From the NCBI GenBank assembly GCA_005223035.1, contig NJBK01000025.1, positions 1-44,086 on the forward strand: a stretch of 44,086 nucleotides of DNA, in the 5' to 3' direction. The position numbers and the translations under genes were made by a program. Below the pieces are notes generated by a model. The model searched no databases and had not been told where the DNA came from. It saw nothing but the letters and a program-made list of their open reading frames with translations. The DNA comes from Chloroflexi bacterium B3_Chlor (lineage in GTDB: Bacteria > Chloroflexota > Anaerolineae > UBA7937 > B3-Chlor). Of this stretch, positions 34,101 through 42,310 are shown piece by piece (the stretch's first letter is position 1; each line of letters starts with the position of its first letter).

Positions 34101-37100
34101 CAGTTGATCAGCTCTCGTCAGCGGCACGCCAAGCGCAGCGCCAATCTCGTCCTTCTCCACTTGGGGAACTCGCCCCGGCCAATTCGCATAGTCGTCCACG
34201 GTAGAAGGCTCTCTGTGTTCGGCAACCCTGCCTGCGACCCCTTCTCCCAGGGCGAGTCTTACTCCGGTGTAGTCCTTGCTGTACCCATAACTGACTTTCA
34301 TATCAAGACGCTGGGTCTCATTGTCGAATAGGTCAATTGCACCTGCTTGGGCATCGAGCAGGTGCACGGCCTTCCGGACGACGGTTGGCAGCAGTTCCGA
34401 AAGGTCCATCTCAGCCAGAACCTCCAGGGAGACTTCATGCAGAGTTGCAAGCTGCTTGATCCTACGCTCCCGTTCAGCGAAGAGTTGGGCGTTCTCGATG
34501 GCAATGGCCGCCTGGTTGGCGAAGAGGGTGGCAAGCCGCACGTCTCGCTCGTCGAATACCCTCTCGACGTCCGTGTCATCGACGAAGAGGGCTCCCAAGA
34601 GGGTACCACCTCGCTGGATGCGAACGGCCAAGACATTGTTGGTGGGCTCATCAGCGAAGTGGGCTGACCTCCCCTCCCAGCTAGCGTAGTCCGTCACTAC
34701 CAAGGGCTCTCCGCTCTGAGCTACCTTTCCGCATACCCCTTCGCCCAGTGCGAGCCTGACACCCGTGTAGTCCTTGCTCTGTCCCATGGCAGCTATCAGT
34801 TCCAGATCTTCGCGTTCTGGATCGTAGAGGTAGACCCCGGCGGCTCGAACTCCCAGCAGATGAATCGCTCTCCGGACGACGGTTCCAAACAGCTCTGGCA
34901 ACTCTAGTTGACCGGCGACATCCATAGAGACATCATAGAGCCCCGCCAGTTCCTCCGCCCTCTGCTTCGTTTCCTCATACAGCCTGGAGTTTTCGATAGC
35001 GATAGCGGCCTGATTGGCGAAGAGACTCAGCAGGTTCACAGCATCTTCGGTGAAGGGTGGGTTTTCCAAGCCGGTCTCCACCACCAGCACCCCTAAGAGC
35101 TCGCCGCCGTAGGCGATAGGTACCCCCACCACGCGGCCGAACCCATAGCCAGCGTACTTGTCCGACCTCCCCTCCCACGACTCATAGTTGTCCACGATCA
35201 AGGGCTCGCCCGTCTGGAGGATCTGGCCAGCGAGCCCTTCGCCCGCCTCCACGACCTCGCCCTGAACCACCGACGGCATCCCAAAAGAGCCTGCGCTTAT
35301 CAGGTCGCCTTGCTCAGGCCGATAAAGGTAAACTTCTCCACTACGTCCTTTCAAAAGTTTGACCGCTCGGCCTATGATCTCTTCCAGCAAGCTGTCCAAT
35401 TCCAGGCGGCTGACAATACGCAGGGTCGTTTCGTGCAAGGCCATCAACTGCTGGGATGTACGCTCCTGCTCCTCGTACAGCTGCGCGTTCTCGATGGCGA
35501 TGGCTGCCTGGTCCGCCAACAGGGTGAGAAGACGCAACTCGTCCTCGCCAAAGGTATGAGGTTCGAGGAAGGCAACGTTGAAGACGCCCACCACTCTGTT
35601 GGCCCTGTTCAGGGGGAAGCCCGCGATGGCTTGCACGCCCCACTCCCTGCTCACCTCATCGCTGTACAAAGGATGGCCCCCAGCCTCGTTGATGACGACT
35701 GGCTCGCCGTGCCTGGCCACTGTGGCAGTTAGACCCTCCTCGCGAACTTGGGTGAAAACCGGTCCACCCTGCCCCGAAGCCCAAACCCCTGTGCCGAAGG
35801 TGAATTCTCCTTTCTCTTGGTCGTGAAGGAAGATGTGAGCATCGCTGGCCTTGACCAGTTTCACGGCGCTGTTGGCGATGGTGTCCAGCACCGTGGATAA
35901 CTCAAGAGATTGGGTAAGTTGAAGACTGATTTCCCGCAGGGCGGTCAACTCGGTGACGCGACGTTCCATCGAGGCATAGGCACGCGCGTTCTCGATGGCG
36001 ATCGCCGCCTGATTGGCAAACGACTCCAGCAGACGTAGGTCGCGATCGGAGAAGGTTCTGGGTTGGCCCACATCGGTGGCGTTTACTACACCGATGATTT
36101 TGTCGCCCCATTTCAACGGCACGCCCATCACAGCTCCGAACGGCGCGTCGGCGTACCTCTCGGACCTTCCCTCCCAACTTGCATAGTCCTGAACGATCAG
36201 CGGCTCCCCAGTGAGAACCACCCTGCCTGACACTCCTTCCCCGACTTTCAAGCGAGTCCCGGCATAGTCCTCGCCCAACAAGTGACTTACGACCAGCTCC
36301 AGCTCCTCCCTTTCTGGGTCGTGCAGATACAGGGCGCCCCCTTTGGTTCCCACTAGAGAAGAGGCTCGTTCCACGATGGACCGCAGTAGTTGCGGCACAT
36401 CCATCTGTCTCGTAATATCCAGCGTCGTCTTGCGCAGGGCTTCCATCTCGAACACCCGTCGCACTTCCTCCTCGTAGAGACCTGCGTTCTCTATCGCCAT
36501 GGCCGCCTGTTGCGCGAAGATAGAGACTACTGGCACGTCTTCCTCAGTGAGATCATCGGACCAAACGGTGAGGACTCCGAGGATCTCCCCCCCCGTAGCG
36601 AGGGGCGCCGAAATCGACCGGCCTGCGGCAAGTAATCTGCCTGATTCAGAGGCCAATCTCTTGAGCGCAGGGGGAAACGCTTCCACCAGGATATTGCTGG
36701 CCTCCTCTTCGAACACTGCAATGCCTTCCCCCACCACAGCTTTGAAGTGAGGCGAGGCATCTACTTGGAAGCCAAACTCGCTGGCCCCCACCCCGCTCAG
36801 CGTCTCTACCGCCTGTTGCACCTTTGGACTAAGGTTGGTGTACCGAAGGCTGACTGTCTCCCCATGGTCACCCAAGAGGCCGAAGAAGCAGTTGAGTCCA
36901 AGGCTCCTCAGTTCTTCCCCCACGGTCTCGAAGATGCGAGCTGGCTCAAGCACACTTTGCGCCTTCGCAGCGGTCCGGCTCAGGGCGAGAAGACGCTCCT
37001 GGGCCTTCCGGATTTCGCTCACCCCACGGCGCACCATTCCAACGTCTCCCCCCGGGTGCCGCGACCCCGTAGAATCATCCCGCAATTGCTGTTTTGCCTT

Positions 37101-37115
37101 AAGCTCGTCCGTCAT
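31122..37115 (-). CDS. Giant sensor c-di-GMP phosphodiesterase: GAF9-PAS2-HD-GYP
   Basis: A 1997-residue soluble protein with nine GAF domains at about 50-215, 225-380, 390-548, 558-715, 723-880, 890-1042, 1054-1212, 1222-1376 and 1388-1540. PAS domains at about 1550-1666 and 1670-1792 precede a C-terminal HD-GYP domain (1810-1990) with HD at 1861-1862 (LVHDIGK), HH at 1914-1915 and GYP at 1922-1924 (DGSGYPRGLPG). It should degrade cyclic di-GMP in response to several ligands or redox cues. GAF3 and GAF7 are near duplicates. The ATG at 37115 has GGGAGGGAGG upstream and overlaps the previous gene by 17 bases; frame extension further up is not real. Nine GAFs in one chain is far above normal. 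Confidence 0.95.
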   Translation of the reverse strand: MTDELKAKQQLRDDSTGSRHPGGDVGMVRRGVSEIRKAQERLLALSRTAAKAQSVLEPARIFETVGEELRSLGLNCFFGLLGDHGETVSLRYTNLSPKVQQAVETLSGVGASEFGFQVDASPHFKAVVGEGIAVFEEEASNILVEAFPPALKRLASESGRLLAAGRSISAPLATGGEILGVLTVWSDDLTEEDVPVVSIFAQQAAMAIENAGLYEEEVRRVFEMEALRKTTLDITRQMDVPQLLRSIVERASSLVGTKGGALYLHDPEREELELVVSHLLGEDYAGTRLKVGEGVSGRVVLTGEPLIVQDYASWEGRSERYADAPFGAVMGVPLKWGDKIIGVVNATDVGQPRTFSDRDLRLLESFANQAAIAIENARAYASMERRVTELTALREISLQLTQSLELSTVLDTIANSAVKLVKASDAHIFLHDQEKGEFTFGTGVWASGQGGPVFTQVREEGLTATVARHGEPVVINEAGGHPLYSDEVSREWGVQAIAGFPLNRANRVVGVFNVAFLEPHTFGEDELRLLTLLADQAAIAIENAQLYEEQERTSQQLMALHETTLRIVSRLELDSLLEEIIGRAVKLLKGRSGEVYLYRPEQGDLISAGSFGMPSVVQGEVVEAGEGLAGQILQTGEPLIVDNYESWEGRSDKYAGYGFGRVVGVPIAYGGELLGVLVVETGLENPPFTEDAVNLLSLFANQAAIAIENSRLYEETKQRAEELAGLYDVSMDVAGQLELPELFGTVVRRAIHLLGVRAAGVYLYDPEREDLELIAAMGQSKDYTGVRLALGEGVCGKVAQSGEPLVVTDYASWEGRSAHFADEPTNNVLAVRIQRGGTLLGALFVDDTDVERVFDERDVRLATLFANQAAIAIENAQLFAERERRIKQLATLHEVSLEVLAEMDLSELLPTVVRKAVHLLDAQAGAIDLFDNETQRLDMKVSYGYSKDYTGVRLALGEGVAGRVAEHREPSTVDDYANWPGRVPQVEKDEIGAALGVPLTRADQLIGVLTIDRKAPRAFDEDDVRLATLFANQAAIAVENARSLAMVHRRVAELTALRDVSLQLTQSLDLSQVLKTIAESALKLVKASDAHIFLYDQEKGEFSFGTGVWAPGQEGQVYDHVRKNGLTATVATRREPVVINEARTDPLFRDQESDDRVLEAIAGFPLKRADRVLGVFNVAFLEPHSFDQDELRVLTLLADQAAIAIDNARLYEQTTERLRELATLHQTAVAATSTVDFTEVLERIIGTLERRLGFTNLALMLLDENDERLKIRAGIGYAPEVVERMQPMLGEGITGSVALSGEPLNVPDVAADPRYIRDDEDVKSELCVPLEVGGRVIGVLNVESVELAAFGDDDLRLLSTLAGQLAVIIENARLYHETERRLRESETLQEVSRLVNSSLEPDQIFQTVVETLASAFGHSMVSIYTMDGEGLRLGPQVGYDPAEAINFLPLDKGVIGRVARSGQEELLSDVAEDPEFLEAAPGIVSEIAVPIKKDSTVLGVLNVESTAAEPLSVADLRLISSMGHQVSVAIQNAQLYQAAQRELAERKRAQEAYRAVVEHSLQGLAIFEEGKIVFANLALADITGYSIDELLSLEEEEVQALVHPKDRALVWGRLAGRLAGEPVPSHYEVRMIRKDGRVLTLDLYANLVEYRGRPAVQAAMIDITERKRAEEALRESEERFRTLFEDSRDAVYITTRDGRFIEANQSLLDLFGYTREELADISAAQLYADPGSRGAFQREIEQRGAVRDYEVKLRKKDGREMDCLLTTTLQPGEDGSVLGYQGVIRDITERKRAEEELQQSLDRLRTTLEGTVNALAALAEARDPYTAGHQQQMTHLACAIAEEMGLLQEEIRGIRMAGLVHDIGKIYVPAEILSKPTDLTNIEMQMIRTHPQTAYDILKTVEFPWPVAQMVYQHHERIDGSGYPRGLPGHEMLLAAKVLCVADIVEAMASNRPYRPAHGIEEALEEISQHRGTLYDAEVVDACLKLFRERGFKLQRV

Positions 37116-39441
37116 CTCGCCTCCCTCCCGAGGATGGCGTCGACTTCCCTTCCTCAGAAGCAATGTAGCGCTGATAGTTGTCCCGCCCCTTTTCCTTGGC
37201 AAGGTACATGGCGATGTCTGCGTTCTTTATCAACGTGTCACCATCTTCACCGTCATCAGGGTAAATGGCAATCCCAAGGCTGGTGGTGACATGTAGTTTG
37301 TGTCGCTTCAAGACAAAGGGCCCTCTCACGGCCTCCAAGATCGCATCCGCCACCTTGCCCACGTCTTCCATCCCAGCTATCCCCTCCAGCAAGACCAAGA
37401 ACTCGTCACCTCCCATTCGGCAGATGGTGTCGCTCTCGCGAAGAAGGGCTGTGAGTCGCTCCGCAACAGCTTGCAGCAACTCGTCTCCCACCGGGTGGCC
37501 CAGCCTGTCATTAACATTCTTGAAGTGATCCAGATCCAGCAACATCACGGCCAGCTTGTCCTTGTTGCGGCGTGCGCGAGGAACGGCCGCTCTGAGACGG
37601 TCACTAAACAGCATGCGGTTGGGGAGGCCGGTGAGCGGATCGTGATAAGCCAACCGCTTGATGGTTTCCTCGACTCGCTTGCGTTCGGTGATGTCATGAA
37701 TGAAACCCTGATATCCCGCCACGCTTCCGTCGTCGTGTCGTCGGACGGTGGAGGTCACCAGACAGTTCATCTCGCTGCCATCCTTCTTGCGCAGCTTCAC
37801 CTCATAGTCTCTAACCGATCCCTTGCGCTCTATCTCTTCCTGAAACCTACGCCGGCCTGCAGGGTCAACGTACAGGTCCTCGGCGTTGAGCACAGCAATC
37901 TCTTCCCTGGTGTATCCAAAGAGATCCAGGAATGACTGATTGGCGTCAAGAACCTGGCCTTCTCGAGTGGTGATGTTGATGGCATCCCTGGTGTCTTGGA
38001 ACAGCGTGCGGTACCTCTCCTCGCTCTGCCGCAGTGCCTCCTCGGCTTGCCTCCTCTCGCTGATATCCCTCGACACTAACAGTAACTCTTTGTCGACGAG
38101 GTTTGCTCTGCTTTGCACCCAGCGCCAGTTTCCTGACTTGTCCCTGAGACGATACTCGAGGAGCTCGGAGAGATCAGGAGTCTCTCTGCTGAGAAGCTTC
38201 TTCCTACTCACTACCAAGTATCTAGCGAGCAGGGACAGGAGGTACTCCTTGTCACGCGGATGCACAAGGTCCAGCACTGGCTCACCAATCAGATGTTCAG
38301 GTTCATATCCCAGATGCTTCTTGTATGACGGACTTGCGTAGGTGTACGTTGGATTCAAATCGAAGTTGGCCAGGGCAATCAGATCACTCGTACTCTCGGT
38401 TATCACGCGATACTTTGCTTCAGACTCTTCTAGTTCCGCCTGCGCCTGGTTGAGCTCCACCCAGTGGCCTGCGGCCTCCGCGATGGCGTCGACCAGACTC
38501 TGCTCCTCAGGAAGTATGAAGGGCCTATCCTCCGAGTAGTAGACCGACAGGCGTCCCCGGACCCGGCCGCCCACTCGGATCTCGCTCCGCAGGCCATGGG
38601 ACAGCTTCTCGGAATACCCCTCGGAGACGAATCTCATATCGTCCACGTCAATCACGGACACGGTTATCTCAGGGAACTGCATCCCTTCAGTCAAATTCTC
38701 AAGGACGCGACTACAGAATTCTTCAAGCGATATCTGCCGCTGTGCGTCCCGGGTCACGGCGTAGAGTCCGGTCAACTCTTTCACTCTCTCGCGTAGCGCC
38801 AGCTGCGCCCTCTTGCGCTCTGATAGTTCCTGCCGGGCAGCATGATATAGCCGTGCATTCTCTAGGGCTAGCGCTATCTGGTTGGCGAAGGCGGTGACGG
38901 CTGGTATGTCGCCTTCAGTCAAGCCCTCGCCCAATACGGTCAGCAGGCCGTAGTTCTCACCACGAATGGTCAACGGGGCATGGATGGCCTGCCTCAGGCC
39001 CAACATCGCCGCCAGCCGGCCCGCCAGCGGCCGGACTGCGCGGGGCAGAGCCTCCGTTACTGATTCGGCAGCTCGCTCCACGAAGACAGCCTTTCCCTCG
39101 GACAGGACCCAGTCGTAGAACCCGCCGGGCACGAGCTGAAAGCCGTATCCCTCCGCCGACAGGCCAACCAGTTTCTGTGCCGCCTGCACCAGGGCTGACT
39201 CAAAGGTCAGGTGGGACAAAGAAAGCTGTGCCCCGTCGTCCGTCAAAGTAAAGATCGTGGCGTGGTATCCCAACCGGGCCACCTCGTCCAAGATTCTACG
39301 GTATACCTCTTCAGGAGTGTGGGCGCCCTGCACTGCCTGGACGGCTCGGCTGAGCGCGAGAAGAAATTGATGGCTACGGGCCTGTTGCTCCTGCGATCCT
39401 AGCAGAGTCCGCTCCATTCGCTTGTGCTCGGTCACCTTCAT
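37099..39441 (-). CDS. Sensor diguanylate cyclase: GAF-(GAF-like)-PAS2-GGDEF
   Basis: A 780-residue soluble protein. GAF about 25-198, a second GAF-like sensor about 215-330, PAS at 338-465 and 465-590, GGDEF domain 592-760. The active site is intact (GGDEF at 677-681), and an RxxD inhibitory site (RESD 668-671) lies five residues before it, so product inhibition is expected. The second PAS and the first GAF resemble those in the HD-GYP protein encoded next, which starts inside its 3' end. The ATG at 39441 has a weak site. DNA just upstream encodes the tail of a broken PAS domain, so the native N-terminus may have been longer. Confidence 0.92.
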   Translation of the reverse strand: MKVTEHKRMERTLLGSQEQQARSHQFLLALSRAVQAVQGAHTPEEVYRRILDEVARLGYHATIFTLTDDGAQLSLSHLTFESALVQAAQKLVGLSAEGYGFQLVPGGFYDWVLSEGKAVFVERAAESVTEALPRAVRPLAGRLAAMLGLRQAIHAPLTIRGENYGLLTVLGEGLTEGDIPAVTAFANQIALALENARLYHAARQELSERKRAQLALRERVKELTGLYAVTRDAQRQISLEEFCSRVLENLTEGMQFPEITVSVIDVDDMRFVSEGYSEKLSHGLRSEIRVGGRVRGRLSVYYSEDRPFILPEEQSLVDAIAEAAGHWVELNQAQAELEESEAKYRVITESTSDLIALANFDLNPTYTYASPSYKKHLGYEPEHLIGEPVLDLVHPRDKEYLLSLLARYLVVSRKKLLSRETPDLSELLEYRLRDKSGNWRWVQSRANLVDKELLLVSRDISERRQAEEALRQSEERYRTLFQDTRDAINITTREGQVLDANQSFLDLFGYTREEIAVLNAEDLYVDPAGRRRFQEEIERKGSVRDYEVKLRKKDGSEMNCLVTSTVRRHDDGSVAGYQGFIHDITERKRVEETIKRLAYHDPLTGLPNRMLFSDRLRAAVPRARRNKDKLAVMLLDLDHFKNVNDRLGHPVGDELLQAVAERLTALLRESDTICRMGGDEFLVLLEGIAGMEDVGKVADAILEAVRGPFVLKRHKLHVTTSLGIAIYPDDGEDGDTLIKNADIAMYLAKEKGRDNYQRYIASEEGKSTPSSGGRRDDGRA

Positions 39442-39745
39442 GAAGTTCCCTGACGCTGCCCGTCTGCCTTCACACTCGAGGGAGGCGACGGTCTACATGA
39501 TCCACCTGATGTCTCCGGCCTTGGTCAAGATCCTGAATCCGTACGGCACAGAACGGCGGCCCTTCAACAAACTCCTCTTCCGTCAGCGTCCCCGGCTTTT
39601 CCTTGCCCAGCAGTTCCTCTTGAGCCGCTCGCAGCGCCTCGGCCCGCTTGGCTTCCAGCACCGACGCCTCCAGCTGAGCGATTCGTTCGCGCAACTCTAC
39701 AGGTTCGGCTATCAATTGCTCTTCGGCCTTACTCTCGTCAGTCAT
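39442..39745 (-). pseudogene. Broken N-terminal PAS/coiled-coil part of the diguanylate cyclase gene
   Basis: From the ATG at 39745 a frame encodes MTDESKAEEQL and a coiled coil (ELRERIAQLEASVLEAKRAE), the usual leader of PAS-GAF sensors, and stops at 39470. In another frame, running into the 780-residue gene, GRRSVPYGFRILTKAGDIRW-IM is followed by a TAG stop and then TVASLECEGRRAASGNFMKV. That is the last third of a PAS domain with a stop where Glu is usual. So the front of the PAS domain is deleted, a frameshift sits near 39565, and a nonsense codon separates it from the gene. The 91-residue product may still be made. Confidence 0.75.
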
Positions 39746-39770
39746 CTAATACGCCACATGAAACCAACCA

Positions 39771-41255
39771 CTAGGCTCCAGGACTGCCCGACTGCCGATC
39801 CAGCGAACCGTATACTTGGTATCTGTCCCGCCCCTTGTCCTTGGCGACGTACATGGCTACGTCCGCATTCTTCACCAGAGTATCACCATCTCCACCATCG
39901 TCGGGATAGAGGGCAATCCCGAGGCTGGTGGTGATACGGAGTTTGTGGTTCGCAAGGGAGAACGGCTCCCTGATGACCTCGAGAATCCTCTCCGCCGCCT
40001 TGCCCGCGTATTCCGCCTTCGCCATTTCGGGCAGGAGTAGCAGGAATTCGTCACCTCCCATCCGACAGACGGTGTCGCTCTCACGAAGAAGATTGACCAG
40101 TCTCTCGCCAACGGCCTGCAACAGTTGGTCTCCTACCGAGTGGCCCAGGCTGTCATTGACATCCTTGAAGTGATCCAGGTCCAGTAACATCACGGCCAGC
40201 TTCAGCTTGTGGCGGCGTGCCTGAGCTAGCGCCACCCCTAGACGGTCGTTGAAGAGCGTGCGATTGGGCAGCCCCGTCAAGGTGTCGTGGTACGCCAATT
40301 GCCTGATGGTTTCCTCTGCCCGTTTGCGCTCCGCCAGTTCCTGTTGAACCGCCTCGTACAACCGTGCATTCTCGATGGCGATGGTGGCATAGTCGGCCAG
40401 CGCTGACAGTAAGTACCGATCATTGTCGTTGAAGGGCTTCATGGCCTCCGCGCTGGATGCCCGCAACACGCCTACCGTTCTCTCCCTGACCTTCAACGGC
40501 ACGGCCAGCGTCGCCAGCAATGGGTCTGTCTTTCGCGATCGAGGAGATTGGATCGTGGCCACCTCGCCAGAGGTCATCACCTGTCTCACTATCGCATCGC
40601 CTGCGCTTTCCCTGACCTCGTGAGCTCGCTGGTCCCCGACACCTTGAACGGCCCTCAACTGCAGATCCTGTGTTTCTTCGTCCAAGAGAAACAGTGATGT
40701 CTCCTCGGCCCCCGTGATACGCGTGGTGGCCTCCACGATGCGGATCAGAACCTCGTTCGGATCCAATAGGGAAGTCACCGATTTGCTGACCCCGTACAGG
40801 ATGTTCAGTTCCCTCAGCCTCTGCTCCAATTGACGATTGACCAGCTCTAGCCGCTCAGCCAACCGTTCTTTCTCCCTCCTCAGACGCGCCTCCGCCAGGG
40901 ATTTCTCGACAGCCTCCATGATCCGCCTGACTTTGAAGGGTTTGAGGAAGTAGTCCCTCACTCCAAGCCGAAAGGCCTGAACCGCCACACTCTCTGAGCC
41001 GTAAGCCGTGACCAGGATGGTGGGGATTTCCCGGCCGGCCTGCTTCAGAGCTTCGAGGACTTCAAGACCATCCATCTTCGGCATCTGTTGATCCAGCAGA
41101 ATCAGGTCTGGTTCTTCGGTGAGTGCAAGATGGAGAGCCTCCTCGCCGTCGGTTGCGCAGAGCGCAGTGTAGCCAGCCGGGACCAGGAGCGAATCCCTGA
41201 GGAATTCGATATTCCTATTGTCGTCATCTACGATGAGAATCTTCTCCTCAGCCAT
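39771..41255 (-). CDS. Response-regulator diguanylate cyclase: REC-GAF-GGDEF
   Basis: A 494-residue soluble protein. Receiver 1-122 with Asp10-12 (IVDDD), phosphoacceptor Asp55 (LILLDQQMPKMDG), Thr in ILVTAYG and Lys in FLKPF; a coiled coil 120-150; GAF 150-300; GGDEF domain 312-475 with intact GGDEF (400-404) and RESD inhibitory site (392-395). It should make cyclic di-GMP when phosphorylated. Its GGDEF domain is a close paralogue of that in the next gene. It heads the three-gene c-di-GMP block (41255 to 31122), with a promoter at 41292-41320. The likely kinase is not encoded beside it. Confidence 0.94.
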   Translation of the reverse strand: MAEEKILIVDDDNRNIEFLRDSLLVPAGYTALCATDGEEALHLALTEEPDLILLDQQMPKMDGLEVLEALKQAGREIPTILVTAYGSESVAVQAFRLGVRDYFLKPFKVRRIMEAVEKSLAEARLRREKERLAERLELVNRQLEQRLRELNILYGVSKSVTSLLDPNEVLIRIVEATTRITGAEETSLFLLDEETQDLQLRAVQGVGDQRAHEVRESAGDAIVRQVMTSGEVATIQSPRSRKTDPLLATLAVPLKVRERTVGVLRASSAEAMKPFNDNDRYLLSALADYATIAIENARLYEAVQQELAERKRAEETIRQLAYHDTLTGLPNRTLFNDRLGVALAQARRHKLKLAVMLLDLDHFKDVNDSLGHSVGDQLLQAVGERLVNLLRESDTVCRMGGDEFLLLLPEMAKAEYAGKAAERILEVIREPFSLANHKLRITTSLGIALYPDDGGDGDTLVKNADVAMYVAKDKGRDRYQVYGSLDRQSGSPGA

Positions 41256-41291
41256 CTCGTACCCTTAACCTCTCCGGCGACAAGAACCTGA

Positions 41292-41320
41292 AGCATAGTG
41301 TAGGAGAGTCTGGTATCCAA
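41292..41320 (-). promoter_or_regulatory. Promoter of the c-di-GMP gene block
   Basis: Minus strand TTGGAT (41320-41315), 17-base spacer, TATGCT (41297-41292). It lies about 37 bases before the ATG at 41255. Confidence 0.65.
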
Positions 41321-41400
41321 GGCATTCCATCCGACCGCACTTGACGCTCACACCATCTCCTCAGCGCCTCTTGGCCACCCCCGTCGGCGGCTCAAGCGTC

Positions 41401-41934
41401 TCAAGATTCCCCTGACCACGGTTTTTCAAGAAGCTGCTCGATCCTATCCCGGAGCACCCCCAGCCCCGAATGGCCAAAGCCTCTCCCACCGTAAGTTCCC
41501 TCCTCCCCTCCCCGAGGAGCTTCAAAGGTCAGCACCCTCGCCCGTTTCTCACGTCCATCGAGCCGCCGGCACAGGTCTATTGCATCGAGTCCCGACATCA
41601 CCGTATTCACCAAGATGAGATCCGGTTCGAACTCCGCTAGCTTCATCCCTACGCTTAGTTCATCCGACGCCACGGAGAACTCACAGGAGGAGAGACCGCG
41701 GGCCAGAATGTCCAACGCCTCCTGCCCGTCGTCTACTACGAGTATGCGTCTGTCGCGCCTTGCCGGACGAGCCCTGCTTCCCTCCAGGTAATCGTCTAAC
41801 ATCTCGATCCTATAGCGCCTATGTCCTCCAGGGGTACGGAAGGGCACCAGTAGGCCTCGCTTCTCGATCCTGCCCAGGGTGAACAAGCTGACATGGAGAT
41901 ACTGGGCAGCCTCCTTTGCCGTGAGGAGATTCAT
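41401..41934 (-). CDS. BldC/MerR-like HTH fused to a degenerate (pseudo-)receiver domain
   Basis: A 177-residue protein. Residues 1-52 are a BldC/excisionase-type winged HTH (LLTAKEAAQYLHVSLFTLGR, PFRTPGGHRRYR). Residues 62-177 fold like a response regulator receiver (RRILVVDDGQEALDILARGL) with Asp68/Asp69 kept. The phosphoacceptor position is Asn110 (DLILVNTVMSG, usually LxxxDxxMP), and the C-terminal Lys-Pro is missing, so it cannot be phosphorylated in the normal way. It is perhaps controlled by a ligand or partner protein. AGGAGG precedes the ATG at 41934 by eight bases. It is divergent from the PEP-CTERM gene and may regulate it, itself, and the c-di-GMP block. Confidence 0.88.
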   Translation of the reverse strand: MNLLTAKEAAQYLHVSLFTLGRIEKRGLLVPFRTPGGHRRYRIEMLDDYLEGSRARPARRDRRILVVDDGQEALDILARGLSSCEFSVASDELSVGMKLAEFEPDLILVNTVMSGLDAIDLCRRLDGREKRARVLTFEAPRGGEEGTYGGRGFGHSGLGVLRDRIEQLLEKPWSGES

Positions 41935-41987
41935 GACCTCATCCTCCTGAAGAAACGATGTGAAACGTAGTGAAAACCGCATAATCC

Positions 41988-42016
41988 AGTTTATAGGGTG
42001 GGTTCATGGTTGTCAA
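41988..42016 (-). promoter_or_regulatory. Promoter of the HTH-pseudo-receiver gene
   Basis: Minus strand TTGACA (42016-42011), then TATAAACT (41995-41988). TAAACT gives a 17-base spacer and TATAAA a 15-base one. It lies about 55 bases before the start codon at 41934. Confidence 0.7.
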
Positions 42017-42136
42017 TAGGAAAATGGTACCCCAGTGTCCTCGGGCCAAGCCATCCGCCTCGCCAACGGGATGCCGTACAGCAGGCGACGGGCATTCGGT
42101 GCGCTTGCCTGTAGGCAGCCAGTTGAGCCACTACGC

Positions 42137-42165
42137 TTGACGAACATTCCCAGTTGGGGTATAAT
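42137..42165 (+). promoter_or_regulatory. Promoter of the PEP-CTERM protein gene
   Basis: Plus strand TTGACG (42137-42142), 17-base spacer, TATAAT (42160-42165). This gives a 5' untranslated leader of about 140 bases before the ATG at 42311. The leader shows no riboswitch class I can recognise. A small palindrome, TGCCTGTAGGCA (42106-42117), lies just upstream. Confidence 0.8.
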
Positions 42166-42310
42166 GGCCTTGACACCGCAGTTGACCGACCGTGGCGATC
42201 AGACGATTCGCATCACAAGCGACGCCGGTGCGCATGCGAACACGCTCGTCGGGAGGGTGGCCCACCAAGGAAAGAACCTACGTGCCCAGCAGGCTCTAGG
42301 AGAAGAAACG

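Noticed and set aside
42172-42310. Long leader of the PEP-CTERM gene as a c-di-GMP or cobalamin riboswitch
   Set aside because: I could not find the conserved cores of those classes; only a short GGTGGCCCACC hairpin is visible. A covariance-model search would decide.
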